This document shows, piece by piece, positions 44,701-56,700 of a DNA stretch of 64,000 bases (position 1 is the first letter of the stretch; every line of letters begins with the position of its first letter). Under the pieces are notes generated by a model. That model saw only the letters and a program-made list of their open reading frames with translations. It was not told where the DNA came from and did not search any database. A program made the position numbers and the translations under genes. The stretch lies in contig JAQFVV010000001.1 of NCBI GenBank assembly GCA_028023455.1, forward strand, positions 24,789,401-24,853,400. Reading direction: 5' to 3'. This stretch comes from Epiperipatus broadwayi (lineage: Eukaryota > Onychophora > Udeonychophora > Euonychophora > Peripatidae).

Positions 44701-47700
44701 TAAAAAAAAATTAAAATTGTTTCAGTTAGATTTGTATAGAAATTGTTAAGAGTTTAAAACAGGTTAAGTTAATTAAGAATTAAAAATTTTGAATAAATAG
44801 AATTATGTAAATATATTATATTATTACTTAATTCATGTTTAAAACTATAATGAAACAGATAAAATGATAGAAATAAATTAAATAATTTAAAATAATAAAA
44901 TTGTAGAAAATATATATATATATTAAAAATATAAAACAGCTTATGTAAAATAAATAAATGAAAAGTAAGAATAAAAGATTAATATTAATTAAAAATATAA
45001 AAATATATAGTTATGGGGATCATTAAAAAATTATATTATTTATTTTAAAATCCATAATATAAGGTATTTGTTATAATGTTTTTTTATATATAAGTATGTA
45101 TGTATAGATAAGCATTAATTGTATAGTTATATATTTAAATGTTGAGCTCTATATGATGACTGTTGGGTATTGAAAGTGTAAGCAAGAAAGAATAAATTCA
45201 GTTTTATATAGATATATGAATACATAAAATGTTAGAATTTTTAAATATTTTATTTACCTTTTTTCTGAATAAAAAATCGATTTTTTTGAACTATAAGAAT
45301 CATGAATAATGTTTTATAAATTTAAGCTGAGTAAAGAAATTGATTTATTTGTAAGTCTACAATAATTAAAAATACTACACACAGGTCTTTAGTTAAATTC
45401 TAATTTATTTTTTTGTTTTCATTAATTTACCAAATATTCATAGATATTAAAATTATTGTTTTTAACCAAAGCATTTTCATATTCATTTGTTAAAATGCTA
45501 TAATTTTTACAAACTTTATTGTTTTCTCATCTATTCTTTTTACTTAATAAAAAGAGTATCATCTGAACCTTTGTTAAATAATGAGGTTAAAATAAATAAA
45601 TGATATGAAAAAGATAACAGAAATCTGAATGTGGAAATAAACGATCTGAAAATTAAGGGGGAAAAAAAGATTCATTTTGAAATATAATTAGACAAAATGC
45701 ATTTAATGAACATTTGTAGGTTGTTCCAGTGAAAAAGTGACAGCGAACTGATTCTCTCACTCTCTCCAAGCTGCCTGCATTGCCATCTCTGAATAAGCAC
45801 ATTACATAGCAACATAGTTTAGCTATTCACTGCAAAAATGTTATGGTGCTAGCTGATCTGGATCATGAGCTATAACATGAGATGGGTTTGTATCTTAACT
45901 CATGAAGAAACAATGTGCTAACATTAAAAATAATATTTTAAATTGGGCAAAACTGCTTCTGAAATGTTTGATAACTTTCAAAATGTGTATGGTAATAAAA
46001 CCACAAGTTGCAAAAATATTTTGAAGTAGTTTGCAAGATTTCGTAACAGTAGGTGAGTATTGAAAGCAATACATAAAAGTACTAAACACACTTTCGCATT
46101 TCATGTTGTAACTTGTAAAATGAACGTGCGGCTCTTTGAAAATTTTGTGAGGGATATCTAAGGCAGTGGTTGCTGTGTAATAAATGCACTGATAAAGGTA
46201 AGACACTGCAGACAAATATCTTTTCACTGGAGCAAGCTACACATGTAGAATACATTGAACATATAATGCAATATTTTACTTGGTCATCTAAATAAAAAAA
46301 AAACTTAATCCATGAAGAAAATAAATATGTTGCAACAAATTGCATATGATAATTGAAAACATATTAACAAAATGAATATATTAAATGAAAATAAATGTAG
46401 GATAGCAAAAGTTACAAAGATAAAAAAATATAGAGTTAAAAAAATAACTCTTTAGAAAAATATAAACCATTATCTCTATTGAGAACATTAATTAAAAAGT
46501 ACGGACTAATTAAAAAAATAGTTAAATCTTATATCTAGAAATGGATACAAAATATGCTTATCAAAAACAGAATTTAAAAAAACAACAAATTCAACAATAA
46601 CCAAAAAAAATTAAAAAATTGAAAGTACATTTTCAAAGAATTACTAAAAGAATTGGATAGATAAAGCATCTACTGCTTTTAAAGTAAAAAGACGTGAAGA
46701 AAGTCTATATTAATAAAAAGAGGTTGGTCAAAATAATGAAAATGTAGTATAAAAATATAAATACAAACATATTTTTTCTTTTGCAGACATAATCCTACAG
46801 AGGTATTAATAAAATAAAGGGAAGTCAATATTTCTGCAATCATGAACCAACAAATATTATAAAGAATCACAGTAAAAAAAAACCCACAAAATCTCAGAGT
46901 AATAAACCTTTATAGATTAACTTACATTCAGCAATAAGTGTTTATTAAAACAATCTTTTGTGAACATTGCAAGCACATTTATAAATGAACTGCCATTTCA
47001 TGGCTTGAATGTTAATGCTATAAGATGGATGTTTTGTATCACTATCACAAGAAAATCTTTTATATTTTTTCCAACCATTAGGAATAATTACGTTTGAAAG
47101 TTACCATAAGAAAAATGCGTTCAATCAGATCAATTTTTCGCAAGTAAGAAACGTAGTGCTAGATAGCCGTATCAATGTATTCCTTTAGCATATTTCTCTG
47201 CACAGATGTATTACAGCTTAAAACTATATAAATATTTAAGAGACTAGATTTATTCATAATGCAAACATTGTTCTTAAAAAATAGTCATTAACGTTCTAAT
47301 TCAAATAAACCATGCAGTCAAATATTAGTTTGAAATGAAGGAAGTTATATATCTCTTATAATTTTCTCAAACATTATCCTTCAATTATTAAATGTCCACA
47401 GATTATTTTTGAATATTGAATATGTTTATATATGTCATTGATATCTTGTAGACAATATGAAACTTTTCTCCATGAGAAATAGCTTAATATCTCCATAGTC
47501 ATTGTTTGATTAATATTATAATTCAATCCTCCATGCAAATTAAGTGATTCTTTATCCAAATGAAGGTCATACTTCTTTGAGTGGTCTGATGTCTCTGTAT
47601 TCTTTTATTAAGTATCCAAGTCTCAGATCCATAAATAAGAACTGGTAAAACACCTTTATAAAAAACCTTCCTTTTCAAACATATGGCATATTTCCTTTTA

Positions 47701-50700
47701 ATATTAAGTTATTTTTACCAAAAGCACTCCAAACAAGTTTAATTCTATGATTAACTTCATCCATTATGTTTCCATCTGTAGTAATAATCTGACCAAAGTA
47801 TTTGTAGTTGTTAACTTCTACTAACTCCTCATAATCAATCTTAATTTTCATCTTTGAGAAAATTTATTGAACATTTAGTCTTTTTAACATTTACCTTTAA
47901 TCCTACTTTCATCTGATAATTCTTGCAACATTTCCTGAAGCTCTGAAGCATTATTTGCAAAAACAACTACATCATTTGCAAAATCTAAATGGCTTAAATA
48001 ATCTCCATTTACTTTTACTCCGTTAGCATCCCATTTTAATCCACAAAATACTTTTTGCAGCACTGCTATAAAAAATTTTGGGGATATGGAGTCACCGTTT
48101 TATACCCTTCTCAATGTTAACCTTCCTAGTATCATTATGTAATGTAATTGTTGCATTTTTATAAATATTCTTCACAATATGATATTATCCAATGCTTTAA
48201 TCACCAAAGAAATGCTTATAAAATCAAATGCCTTTTTATAATCTACAAATCCAAAACATAATAGCAATTCACAACCATTGGCCCTTTCTATAACTTCTCT
48301 CAATACTTACATATGATCTACAGTACTAAAATCACTTTTAAATCCAGCTTGTTCTTTTGGTTGATTGAAATCCAATGTTCTCTGAAGAAGAGTTGTAATT
48401 ATCATGCTAAAAATTTTTGTGTAAAACTGATAAAAGACTGATAGGTTCTCACCTTATTTAAATATTAATATTAATAATACGTTCATCCAATCATGAACCT
48501 TACATGATCACCATTTCTTATGCTTGCTTACAACTGTTATTAAAACAGGCAAAACTCTCTATATGTATTGCCACTCAGTGCAAGCCAGAGTAATCAATGG
48601 ATACCAGAAGGATTGTGCATAAAATCCCCATCTAGTGCCTACTCATCCAATATCCCCAGACTAGTTTCTGGCTTGAGGCCTTCGTCAGTAAGGAGCCTTG
48701 GATCTGAGAGCATGGCGCCTAGATCTTAGGATCTAGTCTGGGGCTATGGGAAGAGTAGGCACTAGATGGGGATTTTATGCACAAACCTTCTAGCATCCAT
48801 TGATTACTCTGGCCTGCACTGAGTGGCAATACGTATAGAGAGTTTTTACTATTTTAATAACAGTTATACACAAGCATAAGAAATGGTGATCATGTGATGT
48901 TTATTGGCTTGAAACCAAGCGGTGGCTATGGCACCAAAATGTATAGATACTGAACTGAGTTCAGACCTATATGACTATATAAGCTAATGAATTTGGATTG
49001 AAAATATTATAGTGTTTTCAATTTAAGACTCATAGTTTTGTAATTAAGTAGAGATAAAAGGTGGCTGCTGGAGAGTTGCATTAGATCCTAAGATCTAGGT
49101 GCAGTGCTCTCAGATCCAAGGCTCTCACTGACGAAGGCCACAAGCCAGAAACTAGTCTGTGGATATTGGATGCCTAGGCACTAGAGGGAATTTTATGCAC
49201 AAGCCTTCTGGCATCCATTGACTACTCTGGCTTGCACTGAGTGTTAATATGCATAGAGAGTTTTGCCTGTTTTCATTCAATCATTTCGTACATCTTTATC
49301 ATTTAGACATTTAGTATATAACTTTGGCAAAATTTTTTCTATTTCTTCACCTTCTTCTTTAAATATATCGATTATAATTCCATCATTACCTGGAGAGTTT
49401 TCTTCATAAATTTAATTGCATATCTCAGTTCTTAATTTAAAATCCTAAGCAATTCAAGATATAATAGATGTCTTTGTTCTTTATTACTATATAATTCTTG
49501 ATAGAACTCTTCTATTCATTTCATGATATCATCTCTCTTTTTGGGATTAGTGCCATTTTTTTTTCTTATTGCAGATATAAGTTTCCCACCAATACCAAAA
49601 TGTTGTTTTACACTCTTGAGACTTTTATTCTGTTCCACAACTTTCCTTGCTAGTTCACAATTATATTTTCTTATATCATTATCAATTCTTTTTCGCACCA
49701 TTTTACAAAATTCGAGATATTTAATCTTTTTTAATGCATCATTTTTATATATCTTCAGATTCCTTCTTTCCTTCATAAATTCTATAGTCATGTAGAAATT
49801 TTATTGGTCAATTGCTGATTTTTTCTACAGCTATGTTTGTTGCCATTTTTAAAAAAGTCTATCAGTTATTTTCCTATTAATTTCATTCAAATTTTAATCA
49901 TATTCAAAATCTACTAATACTAGAAAACGATTTGCAAGTCCTAATTTTAATTTATTAGAATGTTTCTAAAGATTAGGAATATCAACTATAAATATTATTT
50001 TTCTTAATAATTTTTGTCTCTCTAGTTTTGCATTAATATATATCTTATATTTTACTAATTGATAATCATTTCTTGTGGTGAATTTATTTAGGACATTATA
50101 ATCTTGAAATATATATTTTCTGTTAGTCAAAATACAGTCCAATTCTTCTGTACCTTCATTTAGATTATTTCCATGCCCATTTCCTTTTAATAGTTTTCTC
50201 AAAAAAAAAATTCATAATATAAAGTTTTTATTTTTCCATAAACTCCACAAGTTTATATCCTCTCTCACTTCTATTACCATAACCAGCACTTTTATCTTTC
50301 ATTTGTTTACCAATTCTACCATTAAAGTCTCCCATAACAATTTTAAAATGTTGTTTACTCTGATCAAAAGCCTTTTGTAATCCACATAAAAATTTTCTAT
50401 TATTTTATCACTATAAGAACTTGTTGGGGCATAAATTTGAATTATCTGCTTTGGTTCTGCTATTAAGTTGAATAACTAACCTTGCCATCCTGTCTGATAC
50501 AACATCAATCTCCACAATGTTGTTCTTCCACTTTTTATTTATAATGAATTCTATTCCACTTATACTTCCAATGTTTGTTCCATTGTAATAAATTACATGT
50601 TCACTTTTTAAATCAGTTGTCAATTCACCTTTTCTTCTAACTTCACAAAGTCCAATAATGTTCCATTTAATACAAGACACTTCTCCTTCCAATTCTTGCA

Positions 50701-53700
50701 ATCTTCCTTCATTTGAAAGTGATCTGCAGTTGTAAGTACCTAAATAAAAAGTTGTCATCAAATGGCAGTCGGGGATTACAATCAGGGGATTCTTAGCACC
50801 CTCTGCCTTCGGCCACCAACTGCTGCCTTGGCTGGTGATTTTACAGCCTCCTGGGAATAAGGCCATGAGATGCATGTTAGAAATAAGAAGAAGAGATTGA
50901 AAACGCAATACATGAGTAAAAGAACAAATAGGTGATACTGACATTGTTGAAAGAATTAAAAGACTGAAGTTGGGCTGGACATATTTTTAGAAAAGATGAT
51001 AAGATGGATAATTGGAATATTAAACTGGATTCCAAGAGATTGTAAATGACCCAGAAAGAGATCACATGTGAAATGGAAGATGAAATAAGAAAGTGTGCAG
51101 GGGTGATGTGGAGAAGGGGCTGGAGATTGGAGAAGATGGATTGAACTTGGAGAGATCTTCATCTTGCAGTAGACGGTTGATGATTATGATAAGTGTTTGT
51201 TATTTTGACTAACCACTGTGTACAATATTTTTCTCATAGGATAAAACATTAATAAATATGCATAAAACCTTATAAATAAAAAAAAATATTACCTTTACAG
51301 TGTTCCCTGCATTTTAGAATAAAGACATCTTTTGAAATATTTGCTCCTAAATCTTTGTATGATAGTGCCCAACGTATTAAACCTGGTATATGACGACTAC
51401 CAGCCTGAATAAAAATAAGAGTAATAATTCTTTATGTTAGTAGAATAAGTATTTTTGCACATATATAATTGTTTTGTTTTTTAATTAACAGAGTATTACT
51501 ATCAATTTAATAATAGACATAATCATCAATAGATATTTATTATTGCTTAACACAATTTAATGCAACACTTTGTATTTTAAGATATATTATCAACTTTAAT
51601 GAGCACTGATGTTGAGGACTTTATCCCCTTGAATAAGATGCTTTGGAACAACAGTAAATTTTATTTTAATATAATTTTATATATCATTCAGACTATTATA
51701 AGAGTTTATGCAAGTAATTCTGATCCAGTTTTTCTTTTCCACATTATGTTAGAAATCTATATATAATTCATATGCAGTCATTTAATGTCTGTGATCCAGT
51801 ATGCTCATTTACTGTCATCAGTTTTACAAACAATTTGAGTCTGTTAATTGTAACAAGGGAATCAATGATATCTGCTAGTTCTCTTTTTACTTTCAGTTCT
51901 TCCTTGTTAATTGTTACTGTTGCTCTTCAGTGTGCAGATTTCAGATTCACTAGCCCAATAGACATATCAAGGCTGTTTGTAGTAAGAGCAAAAAGATAGT
52001 TTGTGTATAAACATATTTTTTTAATACTGTTTTATATTTACATATGTAAAAAAATAGACTAGAAATATTGTTTATAATTTATTTTGTTTTAAGCAAGAAG
52101 TGAACATTTGAATGTATTGATATCTTTTAAAACGAAGGATAAATTTTTATTCTTCTTTATTCCCTTTATATTTTGAAGATTTATTATATTTATTTTTGAA
52201 TCATAATACAGAAATTATAATATCATAAATAAAAATTTGGAAAATAAATAAACAGAAAAAATGATGCACATTAATAAACACCAGAATCTTGTAAACAGAT
52301 TACATTTAAATTGATATATAAATTATATTAGCTATAATTTATAAATTTCTTTTTACAAACTGTAAATAAATAAAATGTTTGTAGTGTTTTAGGAAAAGTT
52401 TTTACATGATACAATGGCTCATTTGTATTAATGTAAAATAGTTGTGCATGTGAGCTTCCTGTTGAATGATCTTAATCCTTAATTATTTTTTAATTATATA
52501 AAAGGTTATTTTTATTATTAATCAAAAATAAAAGGCCTGATCTGAAATCCATGGTAAGGTGATTTCTATTAAAATTATTTTGTTAAAGAAATCTTGTTTT
52601 GTCATTTCTCTTTGATACAACAATATTCAAGTATCTTTATAGTAAAAGGAAAGTGATATATAAATAAATAAATACATATAAAAAAAATCTTTTGTTTGGC
52701 AGAATTTATTTAGTCAATAAAATTAATTGAAAGAATTAATCTTTTTATTCAATATTTTCATCAGAAACAGAATGCAGAAAATCCATCCATGTTAATATTT
52801 CCTTGACTTCTTAAAAGAGAACCTCTTTCTTGAAATATTCTAATGCAACCCTCCAGCAGCCATCTTTTACCTATTTAATTAACTAAAGCTAGAAGCCCAA
52901 GATGAGTAGCACTAGATACAAATTTTATGCACAAACCTTTTTGCATCCACTGATTACTAAGGCTTGCACTTATTGGCACTACTGTTTGGAGTTTGCTACT
53001 ATTATTAACAGCCTGTGTAAGCATATGAAATGATAATCGTGATTTTTTGATGGTTTTATATTATTCTTTATATAGACATATGATATTGATGTAGCCTAAT
53101 AAAGGCAAGTGGAATCAGAAATAAAAATTTTACATTTGATTCTTAGCCGAGTAATGTAACTAAAAAAAAAAAAAAAAAATCTCAATTCACTCAACTGAAA
53201 GAAATTGTACTGTTTAGGTATTACCTGAATTTCCAAACAACTAGTTATATGATTACTTTGCTCTTTATACAATAACAGGAAACAAGAAATGCTCCATGTC
53301 CTATTTTAAGTCTATTTGATTTTCATTTACTCCATTTATTATCCAAAAAACAAATTCTTTAATATTAAATACAGCTTTCTAGATAATCTAATAGTATTAA
53401 ATAATTTTTCTCATCGTCCAGGATCTTTAGAAAAACTGACCTTATCAAATGAATTTTAAATAACATTTTCTGGTATTATGCCAAACATTCCATGATTATA
53501 AATTTGAATTAACAACAAACTTGCTTAGAATAATTAGAGGCAATCTTTCTCAAGAATTTCATGTAACATTTGATGCAAGATAACTATTAGTTTTATTTTT
53601 TATTAGTATTCATTATTTTATTCTTAGATTTATCTACAAAGGTTCTATAATGTTCAATGAAAAATCCATTTGATTTTTCTTTAGTCTCTAATTTGTTAGG

Positions 53701-56700
53701 AAAAATTCCAAATAATAGATCAAAAAAACATTTAAACTGTCATAAAAATAACTTTTCTTTTAATGACAGTTTCTTTAAACTGTCTACATTACAAAACTTT
53801 TTTTATGTAAAAATTTTTACACGTTTTATACACTGATTTACAATTTAAGATAGGAATCATGTTACAAAAAATAAACTTTTCTAATACTAATTAGTATTAT
53901 ATTTACAAGTTCTATTTTAGATGACAATAAAATAATTCCTTTAAAATTTATTTTTAATATTACTGATATTTTAAATTTTATTATCTACAGACTGCATTTG
54001 TGTATTTACTTTTATATATTATCTAGAAGAAAAAAAAATATTGGAGAATTGATATGTTCTCTATATCATAACTTACTGGATAAAAGAATAAAGTAAAACA
54101 AAATATTACAAAGACAAATTCTTCTTCTGTGCTTTTATTAAAAATCTTAAATTAAATTGCAATTTAAATTTCAACATAATTATTTTTTGTTATGAAAGAA
54201 ATGATTAAAAAAAAAATCAAAAAGGCAATTTTTATTATCAAAAAAATAATTTATTGCACCAATAAAATACTAATAAAAATAGATGAATTATGGAATATCA
54301 ATGAAAAATAGATAGATTATGGAATATCAATGATATTTGCATCTTGGGAAACAATCCTATATGAATTCATATTTATAAATATTATAGTTAAAAGCTTCTA
54401 CAAATATTTTTTAAAATTTATGCACATAATACAATTTATTAACTTATATATATATATATTCAATTATGTATTTTGTATAATAATAGACACAATGATAAAG
54501 TTATAGAATTTGATCAGTATTAGTGTTAATTTGTAAATACTTAACATTTTTTCACACATATATTTATAAAAATAATTTTGTGCAAAAAAAGTATCAAACA
54601 CAAGTACTGTGCAACTAAAACAAAGTTTTTTTTTTTTTTTTAATGAATTGCTGAAGATATACATGTAAACAAATTATATATGAAAAAGTTAGTAGAAAGG
54701 TTGGTTTAACTCTTAAATTCAACGATAGTTTTTATTGTTTTAATATCACTCAAAATTCTTTTTTTGGTTTATCCTTTTAATTTCTCACCCACATTGAAAA
54801 CATCGAACAATATGATATAATAACAATAAAACAATTATTATATAGCCATTTATGCATATCTAAGATTTTAACAAGAATATATTAATGCACTTTCAAGATA
54901 AATATTGAATCATATTAAAAAGCAAATAAACTACAAAACTGTTATTCATATCATAATTTTTTCATATATTAACTATACTTACAACAATGTTCGGTATAAT
55001 CAATTCTACAGCCAAATGATCAAGTGCACTCACATGATTGCTTATTAGAATCTTGGCAGAAGGATCTAAATGTTCCATACCATCATGAGTCACTATAAAA
55101 CCCAAAACTCCACACATACATCTCAGTACAATGCTATTTTATATAAAAAAAAAAATCACACATACATATATATATAATTCATTATTCAATATATATTTAA
55201 ATACATATAAATAATATACATACCGTCGTACTTGACTCATTTTAGATAAAATACTGGAAACCAATAACGTATGAAGACTAATAAAAATTCTAACAAATCC
55301 CAATAAAAAACCAATAGGAAAAAATAATAGAGAAGACAAAAAATACCACCCATTAGGAAATCTGAAATATATATATGCAAACATATAAAAAAATATTAAT
55401 ATATATACATACTTATATATGAAAATAATCTGTGATTAATGCTAAACTGAAATAAATATCCAAATATTAAATCACCCCAAATGCTAAGAAATTCAGTATT
55501 GCCCTCTGTGAAATAATTATATAAATATATTAGAATCCGAATTTCAAAAATAAGCAGCCTTAAAATGATATCTATTTATATACATCATTATATACTATGC
55601 CTTTTTATTTGTATACCCCATTATAAAAACAGATTGGGAATAAACTTTATTATGTATACTGTAATTTAAAATTTTAGAAAGTTGAAAATATTTATTGGTT
55701 AAAACTAAGAAGAATAAAGGGTATTTTAAATGTCTTAGGGTTTGAAACTGAGATTAATTGAAAGTAGTCTAAATGTTAAATCTTATTAAAACATTTGTTT
55801 TCAAAAATATCTAAAAGATAAAATACTAAAGGATAAGTTAACAATATCTGTTAAGAAGTAATTGCTTAATAATATTTAAATTTATACAGAAGTTCAAATT
55901 TGATCTTATAAATAAAAACATGTGTGATAGAGATAAGTAGTCATGTCTGTGCACATTTAATATAAAAAAGTAATCATTATTTCCGGTGAAAAATTAATTT
56001 ATTGTCCAAATTAAATAATTAACATTTTTATTATGAATTTTGTGATTAAAAGTTTATAAAATTAATCTTGGATTCGGTTTATATAAAATAAAATCGAAAG
56101 GATCTAGATTCCAAAGAAATTGTATTTTTATTCAGTTCCTAAAAAGTATTGTTTTTTTTTTTTTATTACTTGTAAATATTTTGAAGAAATAATAGTTATT
56201 TTAAAAATAGTTAAAACTATATGCAACTAGTAAATAGGACAATCAACCAATGAGAAATCATAATTGGGAATTGATTAAGAACAGGCAGATGAGAATTGTT
56301 GAAAAGGAAAATATAGGAGAGAAATGTTTTTAGTCAAGAAAAAGAAGTATACAGATCAGAAATAAAAAGCAAGTAACTGGATTTGTTTTATTAGAAAAGT
56401 TTGCTGAAATCTTTTAAACATTGTTATTTTTTAAAAAGAATAAGTAATTAATTATGACTAACTCAAGGATTTCAAACTTTATATTATCAAGTTTTCATTA
56501 AGATGACCAGGTAGAAGCAAGGAAATCTCTGCTGGCTAAGCTGACAATCAATAAGTTTGCTGAAATATCTTGGAATCGTTATACTAGGAAAAATATGGAA
56601 ACAATGGAAAGGAAAAATTGTATATTGGTGCCAAAGTGTTATCATGTAATACCGAAACAGAAGAACAAACCATGAGTATTATATTGATGTATAATTTGGT

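Larger units (their letters stand above)
39645..45190. mobile_element. Penelope-like element 4, inverted pair split by later insertions
   Basis: The left copy (minus) occupies 39645-40427 and 41989-42093. The right copy (plus) occupies about 42110-42522 and 44648-45190. The arms match as inverted repeats (for example AATTATACTAACAA, CTTATCTATACATACATACT, ATATATAAAAAACATTATAA, CAACAGTCATCAT) but are clearly diverged. Coding traces such as VYKIECKPCQAKNI and VCKIWYKSCQTKNI are remnants of the GIY-YIG region. The 3' part is untranslated AT-rich sequence. An RTE copy interrupts the left arm and a second LINE the right arm. Confidence 0.7.
48495..49273 (-). mobile_element. Nested hammerhead-bearing repeat insertion (several partial copies)
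   Basis: Flanked by an 11-bp duplication CATCCAATCAT / CATTCAATCAT (48484-48494, 49274-49284) inside RTE coding sequence. Plus-strand order: inverted 3' tail (48495-48550), inverted body (48550-48720), direct body and tail (48728-48905), then a direct 5'-to-body piece (48920-49273). The tail GTTTTAATAACAG, AAGCATAAGAAATGGTGATC is shared with the LINE at 42523-42600. Confidence 0.8.
47568..51192. mobile_element. RTE-type LINE with inverted 5' part (twin-priming structure)
   Basis: From 50866 leftward on minus runs the 5' end, endonuclease, linker and reverse transcriptase, stopping at 47568 within ..CACTCAAAGAAGTATG. From 50865 rightward on plus runs the 3' end, starting at ATGAGATGCATG and ending in a GGTTGATGATTATGATAA tail at 51192. 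In the plus-strand copy at 40428-41988 these two boundaries are adjacent (GAAGTATGGAGAGATGCATG). The insertion is therefore a complete element whose 5' three kilobases are flipped. A later element sits at 48495-49273. Confidence 0.85.
36423..51292 (-). other. AUP1 intron 4, 14.9 kb
   Basis: It contains the Penelope pair 39645-45190 with nested LINEs, a mariner-like relic near 45935, and the inverted RTE 47568-51192. The intervals 36430-39640 and 46400-47560 are AT-rich with nothing recognisable. Confidence 0.7.

Noticed and set aside
45895-46345. Overlapping 110- and 87-codon minus frames
   Set aside because: They are antisense to the mariner-like relic and have no recognisable family.
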